Translations under genes and position numbers: made by a program
Shown: positions 52,697-61,441 of the stretch, piece by piece
How positions within the stretch are numbered: position 1 is the stretch's first letter
Layout: each line of letters starts with the position of its first letter
The notes under the pieces: model-generated
Databases searched by the model: none
The model's input: the letters and a program-made list of their open reading frames with translations, nothing else
Told to the model about the DNA's origin: nothing
Assembly: GCA_947258375.1 (NCBI GenBank)
Contig: CAMYIJ010000019.1
Location: 1 to 64,000, forward strand
Direction of reading: 5' to 3'
DNA: 64,000 nucleotides
DNA from: an uncultured Acidimicrobiaceae bacterium
GTDB taxonomy: Bacteria > Actinomycetota > Acidimicrobiia > Spongiisociales > UBA5794

Positions 52697-53849
52697 CGAG
52701 ACCGTCGTCGAGGCCGAACGCCTCGGCAATGACATCAACAGCGTCCCGCGGGCCATCGGCGGAGCGGATGTAGGAGACGGGACGCGCCAGCAGCGTCCGG
52801 GCGACTGTATGCGCCGTCTGCTGCAGGAGGGCCCGGTCGTCACCCTTTCCGAGGCGGCCGGCGAAACGATCGACAACGCCGTTGACGGTCTCGTCGGCGT
52901 TGCGCATCAGGCCGCCGATAACGGGGCCCACGGTGGCGTGATCTGCGAGGTGGCGATAGGCATTGGCAGCCGCCGTTGTGACCAGAGCGTCGGCATCGTC
53001 CCGCCGCGGCCTCCGGGCGGCCATGTTGGCCAAATGGTCGATGTCGACGTAGTCGACCGGGGACCCGGCCGGCGGAGCGAAATCGGGGGGCATCGCCATG
53101 TCGACAAGGGTGAGCGGGACGGAGCGAGCCGCCAGTACCGATGCGAGGTCGGCGTCGGAGATGAGGCGCTGCTTGGCGGATGTCGCCGAGATGACCGCCG
53201 GGAACTCGTCGAGGACGGCAGGCGCTCGGTCGAAGGTCCATACGGCGATGTTGTCGAAGGTCACCTTCTCAGGATGGCGAGCGACCATGACGATGTCCGG
53301 CGGCGCCGGCAGGCCGAGCATCCCGTAGACGACGGCTTTCGCCATCATGCCGGAACCCAATACCGCCACTCGATCGAACGGTCCGACGACCTGGGCGGCC
53401 ACTGCGGCCATCGAGTCGTGCGGAGACTCCGGTAGCAGTTCGCGCGCCTGGCGGCCCACCGCCACCGCGGTCTCGAGCATCTTGCCGAGGAGGCCGCCAA
53501 CGACCCTGGCTTCCTGCGCCGCCTGGACCGCCTGGCGGAATTGGGTCAGTATTTCGCGCTCTCCGAGAATCGGCGATTCGAGACCGGCCGAGATCCGGAA
53601 GATGTGCTCGACCGCTTTGTCACCGGTGCGTACGGTCGCGAGTTCGAGGACCGACGGCTCTCCGAAGGCTCGATTGACGGCCTGCTCCAGATCGGCCCGA
53701 TCGCCGTGGACGACCACCTCCGTTCGGAGGCACGTCGAGAAGACAAAAACATCGGGTGGTGCCTCACGCACGGCGAGACGCTGCGCGAGGTCGGATCGAG
53801 CGGCGCCATCAACCTCGGGATAAGCGAAACTAGCTGTCGATACGTGCAT
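52686..53849 (-). CDS. hemA: Glutamyl-tRNA reductase
   Basis: First and usually rate-limiting step of C5 heme synthesis. The 387-residue protein has the catalytic Cys in FSTCLRTEVVV, SPILGEREILTQFRQA, an NADPH-binding VAVLGSGMMAKAV and a C-terminal dimerisation helix. It is about 30 residues shorter than the common 415-450. It starts the eight-gene run hemA-C-D-B-L-E-N-Y; the ATG at 53849 is preceded by GAGGG. Confidence 0.93.
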   Translation of the reverse strand: MHVSTASFAYPEVDGAARSDLAQRLAVREAPPDVFVFSTCLRTEVVVHGDRADLEQAVNRAFGEPSVLELATVRTGDKAVEHIFRISAGLESPILGEREILTQFRQAVQAAQEARVVGGLLGKMLETAVAVGRQARELLPESPHDSMAAVAAQVVGPFDRVAVLGSGMMAKAVVYGMLGLPAPPDIVMVARHPEKVTFDNIAVWTFDRAPAVLDEFPAVISATSAKQRLISDADLASVLAARSVPLTLVDMAMPPDFAPPAGSPVDYVDIDHLANMAARRPRRDDADALVTTAAANAYRHLADHATVGPVIGGLMRNADETVNGVVDRFAGRLGKGDDRALLQQTAHTVARTLLARPVSYIRSADGPRDAVDVIAEAFGLDDGLDDI

Positions 53850-53931
53850 ACCCTGACCCTCGGTTGCCTAATCAAGGACTTTATGGAAACGTCGGTCCGA
53901 CAGAAAGTCGAGAATTCCGGCTTTCTGGTGG

Positions 53932-54822
53932 TTATTGCCAGGGGCGTGGCGCCGCCCGGAGGACCTCGAGGAGCGCGGCTTCCGGCGAGCCCGGAACAGG
54001 CTCGTGACCGTACACCCACCGGGCTCGCGGAGGTAGCGAACCGAGGATCGATTCGGTGCGGCCGCCCGTGTCGAGGCCGAACTTCGTTCCCCGGTCCCAC
54101 ACGAGGTTGAATTCGACGTAGCGGCCTCTGCGGACCTCGTGCCACCGTCGCTCTGCTCCGCCGTACGCGACAGTAACCCGTCGTTCGAGGATCGGCAGAT
54201 AGGCCTCGATGAGCCGGCTGCCGAGGTCCTGTTGAAAGGACCACACCTCGTCGAGCTGCCCGGTGAGATGATCGAAGAAGAGCCCCCCGATCCCGCGAGC
54301 CTCGCCGCGATGCGGAAGGTAGAAGTAGCGGTCGCACTCCTGCTTCCAGGCGGCATGATCCGCGACGGCGTGGCGGTCGCACACGGCGCGCAACACGCCG
54401 TGGAAATGTATCGCGTCGTCCTCGTACAGGTAGTACGGCGTCAGGTCCGCCCCGCCACCGAACCAGGCGGACCCGGTGCCATCAGCGGAGGTTGACTCGA
54501 AATAGCGCAGGTTGGCGTGAAACGTTGGAGCATGGGGGTTGGCGGGGTGGACGATGATCGAGACTCCGCTTACGTAGAAGCTGTCACCGGCGGCGACGCT
54601 TTCGGTCAGTCTCTCGGGGGTGGCGCCCCACACCGCTGAGAAGTTGACCGCGGCCTTCTCGATGTGACGCCCGCCGGACAGGATGCGGGTTTCCCCGCCG
54701 CCTCCGCCGGGGCGAGCCCAGACGTCGGGCACAAAGGCCGCCTCTCCGTCGAACCCCTCGATCGCCGCCGCGAACGAGGACTGCAGAGCGCGGTACCCCG
54801 CTTCGATCTCGCTCCTGTTCAC
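53932..54822 (-). CDS. hemF: Oxygen-dependent coproporphyrinogen III oxidase
   Basis: Performs the same conversion as HemN but uses O2. The 296-residue protein shows the full family pattern: GGGETRILSGGRHIEKAAVNFSAV, NPHAPTFHANLRYFE, WFGGGADLTPYYLYEDDAIHFH, GEARGIGGLFFDHL, and RGRYVEFNLVWDRGTKFGL. The likely start is GTG 54822 (VNRSEIEAGY); a longer reading to 54870 would overlap the divergent gene. It lies 82 bases upstream of hemA on the same strand. Confidence 0.94.
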   Translation of the reverse strand: MNRSEIEAGYRALQSSFAAAIEGFDGEAAFVPDVWARPGGGGGETRILSGGRHIEKAAVNFSAVWGATPERLTESVAAGDSFYVSGVSIIVHPANPHAPTFHANLRYFESTSADGTGSAWFGGGADLTPYYLYEDDAIHFHGVLRAVCDRHAVADHAAWKQECDRYFYLPHRGEARGIGGLFFDHLTGQLDEVWSFQQDLGSRLIEAYLPILERRVTVAYGGAERRWHEVRRGRYVEFNLVWDRGTKFGLDTGGRTESILGSLPPRARWVYGHEPVPGSPEAALLEVLRAAPRPWQ

Positions 54823-54854
54823 GTCGCCTGCTTCACGCCGGTAGTGTCCTGGTC

Positions 54855-55244
54855 GTGGCCCGCCGGACATCCGACCTCACCGAGACCGAACTCGACTTCC
54901 TCAGGGAGCGACAGCTGGCCACCCTCACCACGCTCCGCGCGGACCGCTCGCCACACACCGTTGCCATCGCTTTCACCTTCGAACCCGAAAGCGCGACGGT
55001 TCGCATCATCACGTCCGACGGTTCACAGAAGGTCCACAACCTGGAGCGAAACCCCCGGGTGGCGGTGTGCCAGATGGACGGCGCCCGCTGGCTGACGCTC
55101 GAGGGGCCCGGCGCGGTGCACCGAGACCCGGCCCGCGTCGCACACGCCGTTGCGCTGTACGAAGTTCGATACCGGCCGGTCAAGGAGAACCCGAAACGGG
55201 TGGTCATCGAAGTCGCCGTTGATCGCGTCATGGGTCGCGCCTGA
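54855..55244 (+). CDS. Pyridoxamine 5'-phosphate oxidase-fold protein (F420/FMN-binding type)
   Basis: A 129-residue split-barrel protein of the PPOX/FDOR superfamily: LRERQLATLTTLRADRSPHTVAIAFTFE, VRIITSDGSQKVHNLERNPRVAVC and a C-terminal RVVIEVAVDRV. Relatives in actinobacteria bind F420 or heme-derived ligands; being wedged between hemF and hemH makes a heme-linked role possible but unproven. The GTG start at 54855 is only 32 bases from the hemF start; the TGA stop abuts the hemH stop, forming TGATCA. Confidence 0.8.
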   Translation: MARRTSDLTETELDFLRERQLATLTTLRADRSPHTVAIAFTFEPESATVRIITSDGSQKVHNLERNPRVAVCQMDGARWLTLEGPGAVHRDPARVAHAVALYEVRYRPVKENPKRVVIEVAVDRVMGRA

Positions 55245-56279
55245 TCAGGCGCCCCGGCTGACCATGGCGGCGACCGCTTGCGCCCACGTTTCGTGAGAAT
55301 TGACGCACGGCAGCAGCATCATCTCTCCACCCCCGATGCCTTCCCACTGGGCCCGGAGCCGGATTCCGATCTCCTCGAGAGTCTCGAGACAATCGGCCGT
55401 GAAAGATGGCGTGAACACGGCGAGCCTACGAACACCCTGGTCATGGAGTCCGGCCAGCCGCTTGTCGGTGTAGGGCTCGATCCACTTCTGGCCGGCCAGA
55501 CGTGACTGAAACGCCGTCGAGTACCGGCCTTCCTCCAGGCCAAGCTCGGCGACGAGACCGCGTGTGGTGGCGAAACACTGGGCTCGGTAGCAGAAGCCGT
55601 TGACGCCGGTGATGGTGTCGCAGCAGCTCTCTGAAGCCAGGCACCAAGCGCCCGAGGGGTCGCTCTTCCGCACCTGCTTCTCAGGCAGGCCGTGGTAGCT
55701 GAAGAGGACGTGGTCGGGAGCAAAGCCGTCGAGCAGCGGCCGGGCAACCTCGGCGGCCGATCGGAGAAACCCCGGGTCGTCGTAGAACGCTCCCAGGGAT
55801 CGCAGGTTCAGGATGTTCGGGCGAGTCCCGATCACCTCGAGGGCACGCTGGGTGGCCGAACCGCCGGCTGCAGAGGCGTACTGCGGGAAGAGCGGCAGAA
55901 TCACGATCTCGGCACAACCGGCGTCCACCAGCTCATCGACCGCAGATTCGATCGAGGGGTGTTGATATCGCATTCCGAATACGACCCGGTAGCCATCGCC
56001 CAGCAGTTCCGAAACGCGGTCCGTCAACGCCGCGGTATGGATCGTCAGCGGGGAGCCCTCCTCGGTCCAGATCTTCTCGTAGGCCTCGGCAGATTTACGC
56101 GGCCGGAACGGCAGGATCACGGCGTTGAGGAGAAGCGCCCGCGCCGGCGCCGGCATGTCGAGAACCCGGGGATCGGAGAGAAACTCCCGCAGGTACTTAC
56201 GCACGTCGGAAGTCGAAGTGGAATTGGGAGTCCCCAGCTGCAGGAGCAGGACGCCAACCTGAGGCTTGTCAACAGACAT
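55245..56279 (-). CDS. hemH: Ferrochelatase with internal Cys-rich segment
   Basis: Inserts iron into the porphyrin. The 344-residue protein has QLGTPNSTSTSDVRKYLREFLSD, the catalytic His in LFSYHGLPEKQV and a C-terminal CVNSHETWAQAV. Between them is a Cys-rich stretch, WCLASESCCDTITGVNGFCY then RAQCFATTRGL, with five Cys in about 25 residues. Some bacterial ferrochelatases carry a [2Fe-2S] cluster ligated by such internal Cys, so a cluster is likely. Start ATG 56279. Confidence 0.92.
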   Translation of the reverse strand: MSVDKPQVGVLLLQLGTPNSTSTSDVRKYLREFLSDPRVLDMPAPARALLLNAVILPFRPRKSAEAYEKIWTEEGSPLTIHTAALTDRVSELLGDGYRVVFGMRYQHPSIESAVDELVDAGCAEIVILPLFPQYASAAGGSATQRALEVIGTRPNILNLRSLGAFYDDPGFLRSAAEVARPLLDGFAPDHVLFSYHGLPEKQVRKSDPSGAWCLASESCCDTITGVNGFCYRAQCFATTRGLVAELGLEEGRYSTAFQSRLAGQKWIEPYTDKRLAGLHDQGVRRLAVFTPSFTADCLETLEEIGIRLRAQWEGIGGGEMMLLPCVNSHETWAQAVAAMVSRGA

Positions 56280-56429
56280 AGCGGGAGACCCTATCGTCGC
56301 CCCCCGGCCGACACGAAGTCGGACGCCATTGGCGCACCGCCCATGCAAGAGCGGCTGGGGAGCAAGTCGCCAAGTTCCGCTTGCCGATCCCGGACGTTAG
56401 CCTGGCGCGATCCTCGAGCGAGATAGGCG

Positions 56430-56798
56430 ATGACCGAGACCACGACCGATCAGACGCCGCTGGACATCGACCTCCCCGTCGCGACCAAGGCGCTGAATCC
56501 TGAACGCGCGTTCAGTATGTCGATGCTGGTTTCGGCCGTGCGATGCACACTGACCTATGTGGTGCTCCCGTTCGTGACGCCGTTTCTGGGCCTCGCACCC
56601 GGCGTGGGCCCGGTGCTCGGCATAACCATCGGAACGGTGGCCATCGCGGCCAACGTCTACAGCCTGCGCCGTTTCTGGCGAACCGGCCATCGCCTGAAGC
56701 GCCCGATCACCGTCCTCCACATCGCTGTCATCACATTGCTTCTGGTGCTCATCGCCATGGACCTCAACGAGCTCTTCGGCAGTAGCGGCGGGGTGTAA
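56430..56798 (+). CDS. Small membrane protein, unknown function
   Basis: A 122-residue protein with an acidic N-terminal 25 residues and three hydrophobic segments (about 32-52, 57-78 and 92-112). A basic loop (SLRRFWRTGHRLKRP) lies between the second and third. I do not recognise the family. The ATG follows a GATAGGCG-like weak ribosome site. It is divergent from hemH. Confidence 0.65.
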   Translation: MTETTTDQTPLDIDLPVATKALNPERAFSMSMLVSAVRCTLTYVVLPFVTPFLGLAPGVGPVLGITIGTVAIAANVYSLRRFWRTGHRLKRPITVLHIAVITLLLVLIAMDLNELFGSSGGV

Positions 56799-56825
56799 GC
56801 CACGGGCCGGCCGTCGCCGCGGCCA

Positions 56826-57371
56826 CTACCCGGCGGGTCGGGGTGGCAGCGCCCGAACAGCGGGAGCCGGCTCCGCAGGGGCTGCGGCCCAATATCGGCG
56901 GCGCGGCACTTCCACCATCGCCAGCACCCAGCGAGCCGACCAGGTCAGGCGATCCGGCTCGGGTCGCCCACGGGATGCCGCCGACGCATGTCCCAGCCAG
57001 ATACCGACCGCATCAGCGAACGACTCCAACGTGAGGTAGAACAGAGCCATCGCGGTGAAGAACCCGGCAGCGCTGAGCGCCAGGGCGGTGCTCGAGACGG
57101 CGACAAAGGCGAGACAGGCCGAGATTCCGATTGCGCAGTGGCCCGTCACCCTGGCTCGGCGAATCCGGTGCCGCTCGTCGCGTGATGCCCGCTCCCTGGC
57201 TTCACGGAGGCTGCGGTGGGTTGACAGCGTCGGCTGACCCCCCAACCACGGCGCCAGGCCGTCGCGCGCTTCAAGGCGCCACCGGGTTGGCGACCGCCCG
57301 TCGAGCCGCCGTATCCGGTATCCGGCTGACCGGTACCCATCCGGGGTCTTCCGCCATATGAGATCGTTCAC
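56826..57371 (-). CDS. Hypothetical membrane protein
   Basis: A 181-residue protein that starts at GTG 57371. The first ~70 residues are Arg-rich and soluble (RLDGRSPTRWRLEARDGLAPWLG), followed by two hydrophobic segments (about 80-100 and 102-125) and a Pro/Ala/Arg-rich tail. I do not recognise it. A short palindrome lies immediately upstream of the start. Base composition is like its neighbours. Confidence 0.5.
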   Translation of the reverse strand: MNDLIWRKTPDGYRSAGYRIRRLDGRSPTRWRLEARDGLAPWLGGQPTLSTHRSLREARERASRDERHRIRRARVTGHCAIGISACLAFVAVSSTALALSAAGFFTAMALFYLTLESFADAVGIWLGHASAASRGRPEPDRLTWSARWVLAMVEVPRRRYWAAAPAEPAPAVRALPPRPAG

Positions 57372-57380
57372 TGGAACCTC

Positions 57381-57403
57381 ATTGCCCAGATTACTTGGGC
57401 AAT
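57381..57403. promoter_or_regulatory. Palindrome upstream of the 56826-57371 gene
   Basis: ATTGCCCA (57381-57388) and TGGGCAAT (57396-57403) are perfectly complementary, spaced by 7 bases, and end 10 bases before the gene's GTG. The position fits an operator or a translation-blocking hairpin. The rest of 57404-57636 contains no convincing gene. Confidence 0.35.
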
Positions 57404-57636
57404 GAACGAGAACTCAGGCCCCGGTCGCCGTCAGCCACGCAACGGTAGATTCCTGGTCTGGGAACGTCTGGGCCGGGATACTCAGCACGCCGACTTTGCC
57501 GATCCAAGGTCCGCGGTGATCCAGCGGATAATCTGCCACAACCCAACTCTGCCGACTCTCCCGAGCGGGCACGTGCCGGCTCAGCCGCACCCGATGCCGC
57601 ACGAGAACAGAGGCGATTCAGCGGTACAGAGTTGGC

Positions 57637-57864
57637 TTACGCGTCGAGACGCAGATGCGACCTGGTGGTGGCTTCAGCGCGCTGGGCGTTGATCCAGTCC
57701 TCGAAGTCCTGACGAGCGACTCGCCACTCGCGCCCGAACTTGACGGCCGGAAGGTTGCCGGATCGAAGCTGCGAGGTAACCACAAATGTCGAGACATCCA
57801 TGTATTCGCAGATGTCTGCCACCGAAAGCCAACCCTTATCGATTTCTACGTGGATTCGCTCCAT
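57637..57864 (-). CDS. Excisionase-family HTH DNA-binding protein
   Basis: A 75-residue MerR/excisionase-like (HTH_17) protein: GWLSVADICEYMDVSTFVVTSQLRSGNLPAVKFGREWRVARQDFEDWINAQ. Such proteins occur as recombination directionality factors but also as ordinary regulators. No integrase, att site or tRNA is near, so I favour a regulator or a remnant of an element. Start ATG 57864. Confidence 0.85.
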   Translation of the reverse strand: MERIHVEIDKGWLSVADICEYMDVSTFVVTSQLRSGNLPAVKFGREWRVARQDFEDWINAQRAEATTRSHLRLDA

Positions 57865-58044
57865 CTACCCAGGCTATGGCTAGTTGTGGTCGATGACAAG
57901 GCTTCTCTCGAAAAATGGTCGTAGCAATCTTTTCGCGCTTTCAGTAAAGTCGGCCACCGCCGAACTGGCGCGACCACCCATGTCGCTTTCGTTTCAGCCT
58001 TAAGGGGCAATTAGTCGGGCGAAGGGTCTGGGAAAGGTTGTCAT

Positions 58045-59535
58045 ATGCGCATCGAGTCCTCAACGGTGGAGCACCACCGTTTCGGTACTGCGCGCCGTCG
58101 TGGATATGACGCGACCGAGGTGGACTCGGTGATGAGTCGTGTCGCCGACACTCTCGCCCAGTACGAGCGGATGCTCAAGCGTCTCGAGAGCGGCACCGAC
58201 CTCCCGACGCCTTCCGACGAAGCCACCGATGCCGACGAAGCCGCCGGTGCGCCCCAGGACAGTGCCAGTGAGCTACTCACAAAGGCCCGCGCGGCGGCGG
58301 CTCACATCGTCGAGGCGGGAACGTCGCAAGCCGAGGTGATTCGGCACGAGGCAACGACCACAGCCGACCGGATCATCGGGGCCGCCGAAGACCATCTGGC
58401 CGGCGCCCAGGTCGATGCCCAGCGGATCCGCGAAGAGGCCGACAGCCTCATCGATCTCGGCAATTCGCGATCTGAGGAACTGCGCGCTCAAGCTGAGACG
58501 ATCCTGACCTCCGCCATTGCCGACGCGGAGAGGGTGCGAGAGGACGCTGAGTCGTTTGCCGTTGCCCAGGCGGCGGAGGCCGAGCAGATGCTGCATTTCG
58601 CCCAGACCGAGGCCAATCGTCTCACCACGGAGGCGACCCAGTCATCCGACCAGGCGCGAGCCGAAGCCGACGCCGAAGTCGCCGATGTCCTGGCGCGAGC
58701 CCGTGAGCAGGCCGAGTCGATGATCAATTCGGCGGTTGAGGAATCCCGATTGGTGCGCGAGCGCGCCCGATCGGAGATGGAGGAAATGCGAGCATCGCGG
58801 GAGGGTCTCTCTGAGGAGTTGATCGCAACGGCGCGCAACGAGGCGGCCGAAATCCGAGCGGCTGCGGCCGCGACCGCGGAAGCAGTGACAGCCCAGGGCC
58901 GCGTTGCCTCCGAGGATCTTCTGGCGCAGGCAAGGGCTCAGGTGCTCGAACGACTGACCACGGCCTCGGAGGAGGCCGAGGACCTGCTCCACCAGGCAAG
59001 CCGGGAAGCGGACTCGATGGTCACCGCGGCCCGGGAGGACAACCGGCGGCTGGAGAGGCGCATGGAGCAACTACGCACCGGTGTTGCCGAATTCGAGGCT
59101 CATATCAGCAACCTCGCCCAGGTGGCCGGCGATCGCGCCCACCTCATCACCGACATGATCGATCAGGAGACCGGGTCGAAGCCCATTGCGCATCGAGCCG
59201 AGAATGCCACCACGGTCGAACCGCACCGGCAGGCGGCAGAACCGGCAGCCGGCGAGGAGGATCCGGCGAGGACCCCCCACGAGGAGCAGGCCCAGCCTGA
59301 TGGGTCCGGCCAGCTGCCGGTGAAGCGGCCGACGGTCGAGGCGGCCGCGACGCCGCAAAGCGAGACCGGCACCGCAGATGAGGTCGACCTACGCGCCGAC
59401 CTCGAAGCAGAGTTTGTTTACGACGGCGCCGCCGCTCAGCCCGATCCGGCGACCGACACGATCTACAAGCGCCGCGGCGGGGGTATCAAGAGGCGAGTTG
59501 CCGAACTCGAAACACCCGACGAGGAAGTGGACTAG
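58045..59535 (+). CDS. DivIVA-domain coiled-coil protein
   Basis: A 496-residue cytoplasmic coiled-coil protein. The N-terminus (about 10-45, HHRFGTARRRGYDATEVDSVMSRVADTLAQYERM) is a DivIVA domain; about 75-365 is a long Ala/Glu/Arg heptad-like coiled coil; the last ~130 residues are acidic and Pro-rich. DivIVA/Wag31 proteins mark cell poles and septa and direct cell-wall growth in actinobacteria. It is longer than Wag31 (~260), closer to scaffolds such as Scy or FilP, but the assignment among these is uncertain. Start ATG 58045 with GGGAAAGG upstream. Confidence 0.82.
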   Translation: MRIESSTVEHHRFGTARRRGYDATEVDSVMSRVADTLAQYERMLKRLESGTDLPTPSDEATDADEAAGAPQDSASELLTKARAAAAHIVEAGTSQAEVIRHEATTTADRIIGAAEDHLAGAQVDAQRIREEADSLIDLGNSRSEELRAQAETILTSAIADAERVREDAESFAVAQAAEAEQMLHFAQTEANRLTTEATQSSDQARAEADAEVADVLARAREQAESMINSAVEESRLVRERARSEMEEMRASREGLSEELIATARNEAAEIRAAAAATAEAVTAQGRVASEDLLAQARAQVLERLTTASEEAEDLLHQASREADSMVTAAREDNRRLERRMEQLRTGVAEFEAHISNLAQVAGDRAHLITDMIDQETGSKPIAHRAENATTVEPHRQAAEPAAGEEDPARTPHEEQAQPDGSGQLPVKRPTVEAAATPQSETGTADEVDLRADLEAEFVYDGAAAQPDPATDTIYKRRGGGIKRRVAELETPDEEVD

Positions 59536-60002
59536 CCGGGCGTCGATTCGCGACGCGCTACTTCGACTTCTCGAGTTGGCTGTTTCAGGATGTACACGAT
59601 CCCGACTAGACCGAAGGCGATCAGCCCGGCCCGCGCCCACGCGTTGCTGAGCGCCAATGCCGTGCTCAGGCCCACCGACAGCACGATCGATGTCACTGCG
59701 AAGATCTTCACGCGGCGAGCGATCCCCATTCCGGACTTGAAGTCCTGCAACTCCTGGCCGAACAGGCCGTTGGTCATCATCCACTGATACATCCGCTCGT
59801 TCGACATCGAGAAGAGGTACACGGCGACCAGCAGAAAGATCGTGCCCGGCATCCCCGGAAGGACAAACCCGGCGATACCGATGCCAAGGAAGATGAAGCC
59901 GAACAGGCCGTAGAAGACCCGGACGGCCGCGGATCGCGAGACTTCGACTTCGCTCTCAACAGAGGTTATGGCGGCCACGGCTCCTCCGGCCTCGGATTCC
60001 AT
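59532..60002 (-). CDS. YbaN/DUF454-family membrane protein
   Basis: A 156-residue inner-membrane protein of the DUF454 family: RVFYGLFGFIFLGIGIAGFVLPGMPGTIFLLVAVYLFSMSNERMYQWMMTNGLFG is the family core, with the LPGxPxTxFLL motif. Two further hydrophobic segments follow. Function unknown. Its TAG stop shares CTAG with the convergent DivIVA gene. Confidence 0.88.
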   Translation of the reverse strand: MESEAGGAVAAITSVESEVEVSRSAAVRVFYGLFGFIFLGIGIAGFVLPGMPGTIFLLVAVYLFSMSNERMYQWMMTNGLFGQELQDFKSGMGIARRVKIFAVTSIVLSVGLSTALALSNAWARAGLIAFGLVGIVYILKQPTREVEVARRESTPG

Positions 60003-60070
60003 GACGAGTCAGCATACGGCCGGGCTCTCGCTATGACACCTTCGACATCGTGTCGGGTTTTTCCGCGTGC

Positions 60071-60880
60071 TCAGCCACGCGGCGGTCCGGCTGCGGCAGC
60101 CTCGAAAACGGCCCCGCTCGCCGCGTCATACGGTGTCTGCGTGAGCCACCACGTAGCACCGGCCTCGGCCCACGGTGCCGGATCCGTGCCCGGCTTCTGA
60201 TTGATCACGAAATCGAAGCCTTCGAGCGTCCCCCGCTGCTCGGCGACAAGCGCGGCTGCTTCCGCCAAATGATCGGGATTGCTCTGATCGATCATGAACA
60301 GACCGTCCCAGCGGGCCGCCCGGCTGATGGGACGTTTGTAGGGCCAGCGGCCCGCCAGCCAGATCGCCGGCCGGGGCCGCTGCTGCGGGCGCGGCCGGAA
60401 GGTCACATCCGCCACGGTGTAGTGAGAACCTTCGTGGGTGTATGGCTCTTCCGACCAGAGCCCGCTGATGATCCCGAGTGCCTCATCGAGCATCTCCGCT
60501 CGCGTCCGGTCATCGAGTTCCTCCCCAAACGCGGAGAGCTCCCGGCCGCTGCGGTCGAGCCCCAGCCCGGCCCCGAGAATGAACCGGCCGCTGCTGAGTT
60601 GATCGAGGGCCGCGCCTTGACGGGCCACCATCTGCGGGCGGCGCCGGGCCAACGGAGTCACCATCGGCCCCAACATGACACGCTTGGTAGCCGCCGCCAT
60701 GGCGGCGAGCCCGATCCAGGGATCGCCGACGTCGGTCACCGGCTCCCGATACATGATGTGGTCCCACACGAACACACCGTCCCAGCCGGTGCCTTCGGCC
60801 ACGGCCGCCAGCTCGGCCATCAGCCGCGGGTCGGCCAGCTCGCCGAACGGCGGGAAGTCGAAACCAAAACGCAGAGTCAC
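60071..60880 (-). CDS. LLM-class (luciferase-like) F420-dependent oxidoreductase
   Basis: A 269-residue bacterial-luciferase-fold enzyme. N-terminal LRFGFDFPPFGELADPRLMAEL and WDGVFVWDHIMY, then MLGPMVTPLARRRPQMVARQGAALDQLSSGRFILGAGLG are the signature of the actinobacterial F420-dependent group. The substrate is unknown. The start is GTG 60880; a longer reading to 60907 lacks family similarity at its N-terminus. Confidence 0.82.
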   Translation of the reverse strand: MTLRFGFDFPPFGELADPRLMAELAAVAEGTGWDGVFVWDHIMYREPVTDVGDPWIGLAAMAAATKRVMLGPMVTPLARRRPQMVARQGAALDQLSSGRFILGAGLGLDRSGRELSAFGEELDDRTRAEMLDEALGIISGLWSEEPYTHEGSHYTVADVTFRPRPQQRPRPAIWLAGRWPYKRPISRAARWDGLFMIDQSNPDHLAEAAALVAEQRGTLEGFDFVINQKPGTDPAPWAEAGATWWLTQTPYDAASGAVFEAAAAGPPRG

Positions 60881-60943
60881 CAGGCGGACTATATCCACCC
60901 ACTTCACGGTGGTGTTCAGGCCCCACTATCGTTGCGATTCACC

Positions 60944-61441
60944 ATGCACGAATCCGAACGGGACCTCACGGCTCTCCAGAGCCTGCTCGACGACAGTTAC
61001 GCGGCCGCGGGCCGTCATCTTCTGTCAGTCATAACCCCTGAGCGGCGCCTCACCGCCGAGCAGGTCGCCAAGGAGCTCACCGGGGTTTGCATCGTGGGGC
61101 TCGCCACAACGTCGCGCGACGGCCGGCCCTTTGTGGCGCCGGTCGACGGGCTCTTCTACCGCGGCCAGTTCTGGTTCGGGTCGGCGCCGAACTCCCTGCG
61201 CTTCGTCCATATCCGGCGCGACCCCCACGTGAGTGTTTCGTACGTCCCCGCGGAGGAGTTGGGCATAACCGTCCACGGCACTGCGGAAATTCTCGACGTA
61301 ACCGCTGAAGAATTCACCGGCTTTCGCGACTATTGCATGGACATCTACGGGGAGGACTGGATCAGCTGGCTCGACTCGGCGGCATACGCTCGGATCCACG
61401 CCGAGCGGATGTTCACGTTCTACCTGGATCCGCGGGCCTGA
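60944..61441 (+). CDS. Pyridoxamine 5'-phosphate oxidase-fold protein
   Basis: A 165-residue protein whose residues 40-160 form a split-barrel flavin/F420-binding domain: CIVGLATTSRDGRPFVAPVDGLFYRGQFWFGSAPNSLRFVHIRRDPHVSVSYV. The N-terminal 35 residues are helical. It is divergent from the LLM oxidoreductase, and both could use F420. The 3' end overlaps the convergent znuB gene by 29 bases. Confidence 0.82.
   Translation: MHESERDLTALQSLLDDSYAAAGRHLLSVITPERRLTAEQVAKELTGVCIVGLATTSRDGRPFVAPVDGLFYRGQFWFGSAPNSLRFVHIRRDPHVSVSYVPAEELGITVHGTAEILDVTAEEFTGFRDYCMDIYGEDWISWLDSAAYARIHAERMFTFYLDPRA

Noticed and set aside
57414..57539. A 41-residue minus-strand frame (VADYPLDHRGPWIGKVG...) after the excisionase-like gene
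   Set aside because: Composition is protein-like, but there is no ribosome site, no family and no overlap with a neighbour; left unannotated.
57637..57864. Evidence of a prophage or integrative element from the excisionase-like gene
   Set aside because: No integrase, attachment repeat, tRNA or phage genes nearby; flanking genes are chromosomal in character.
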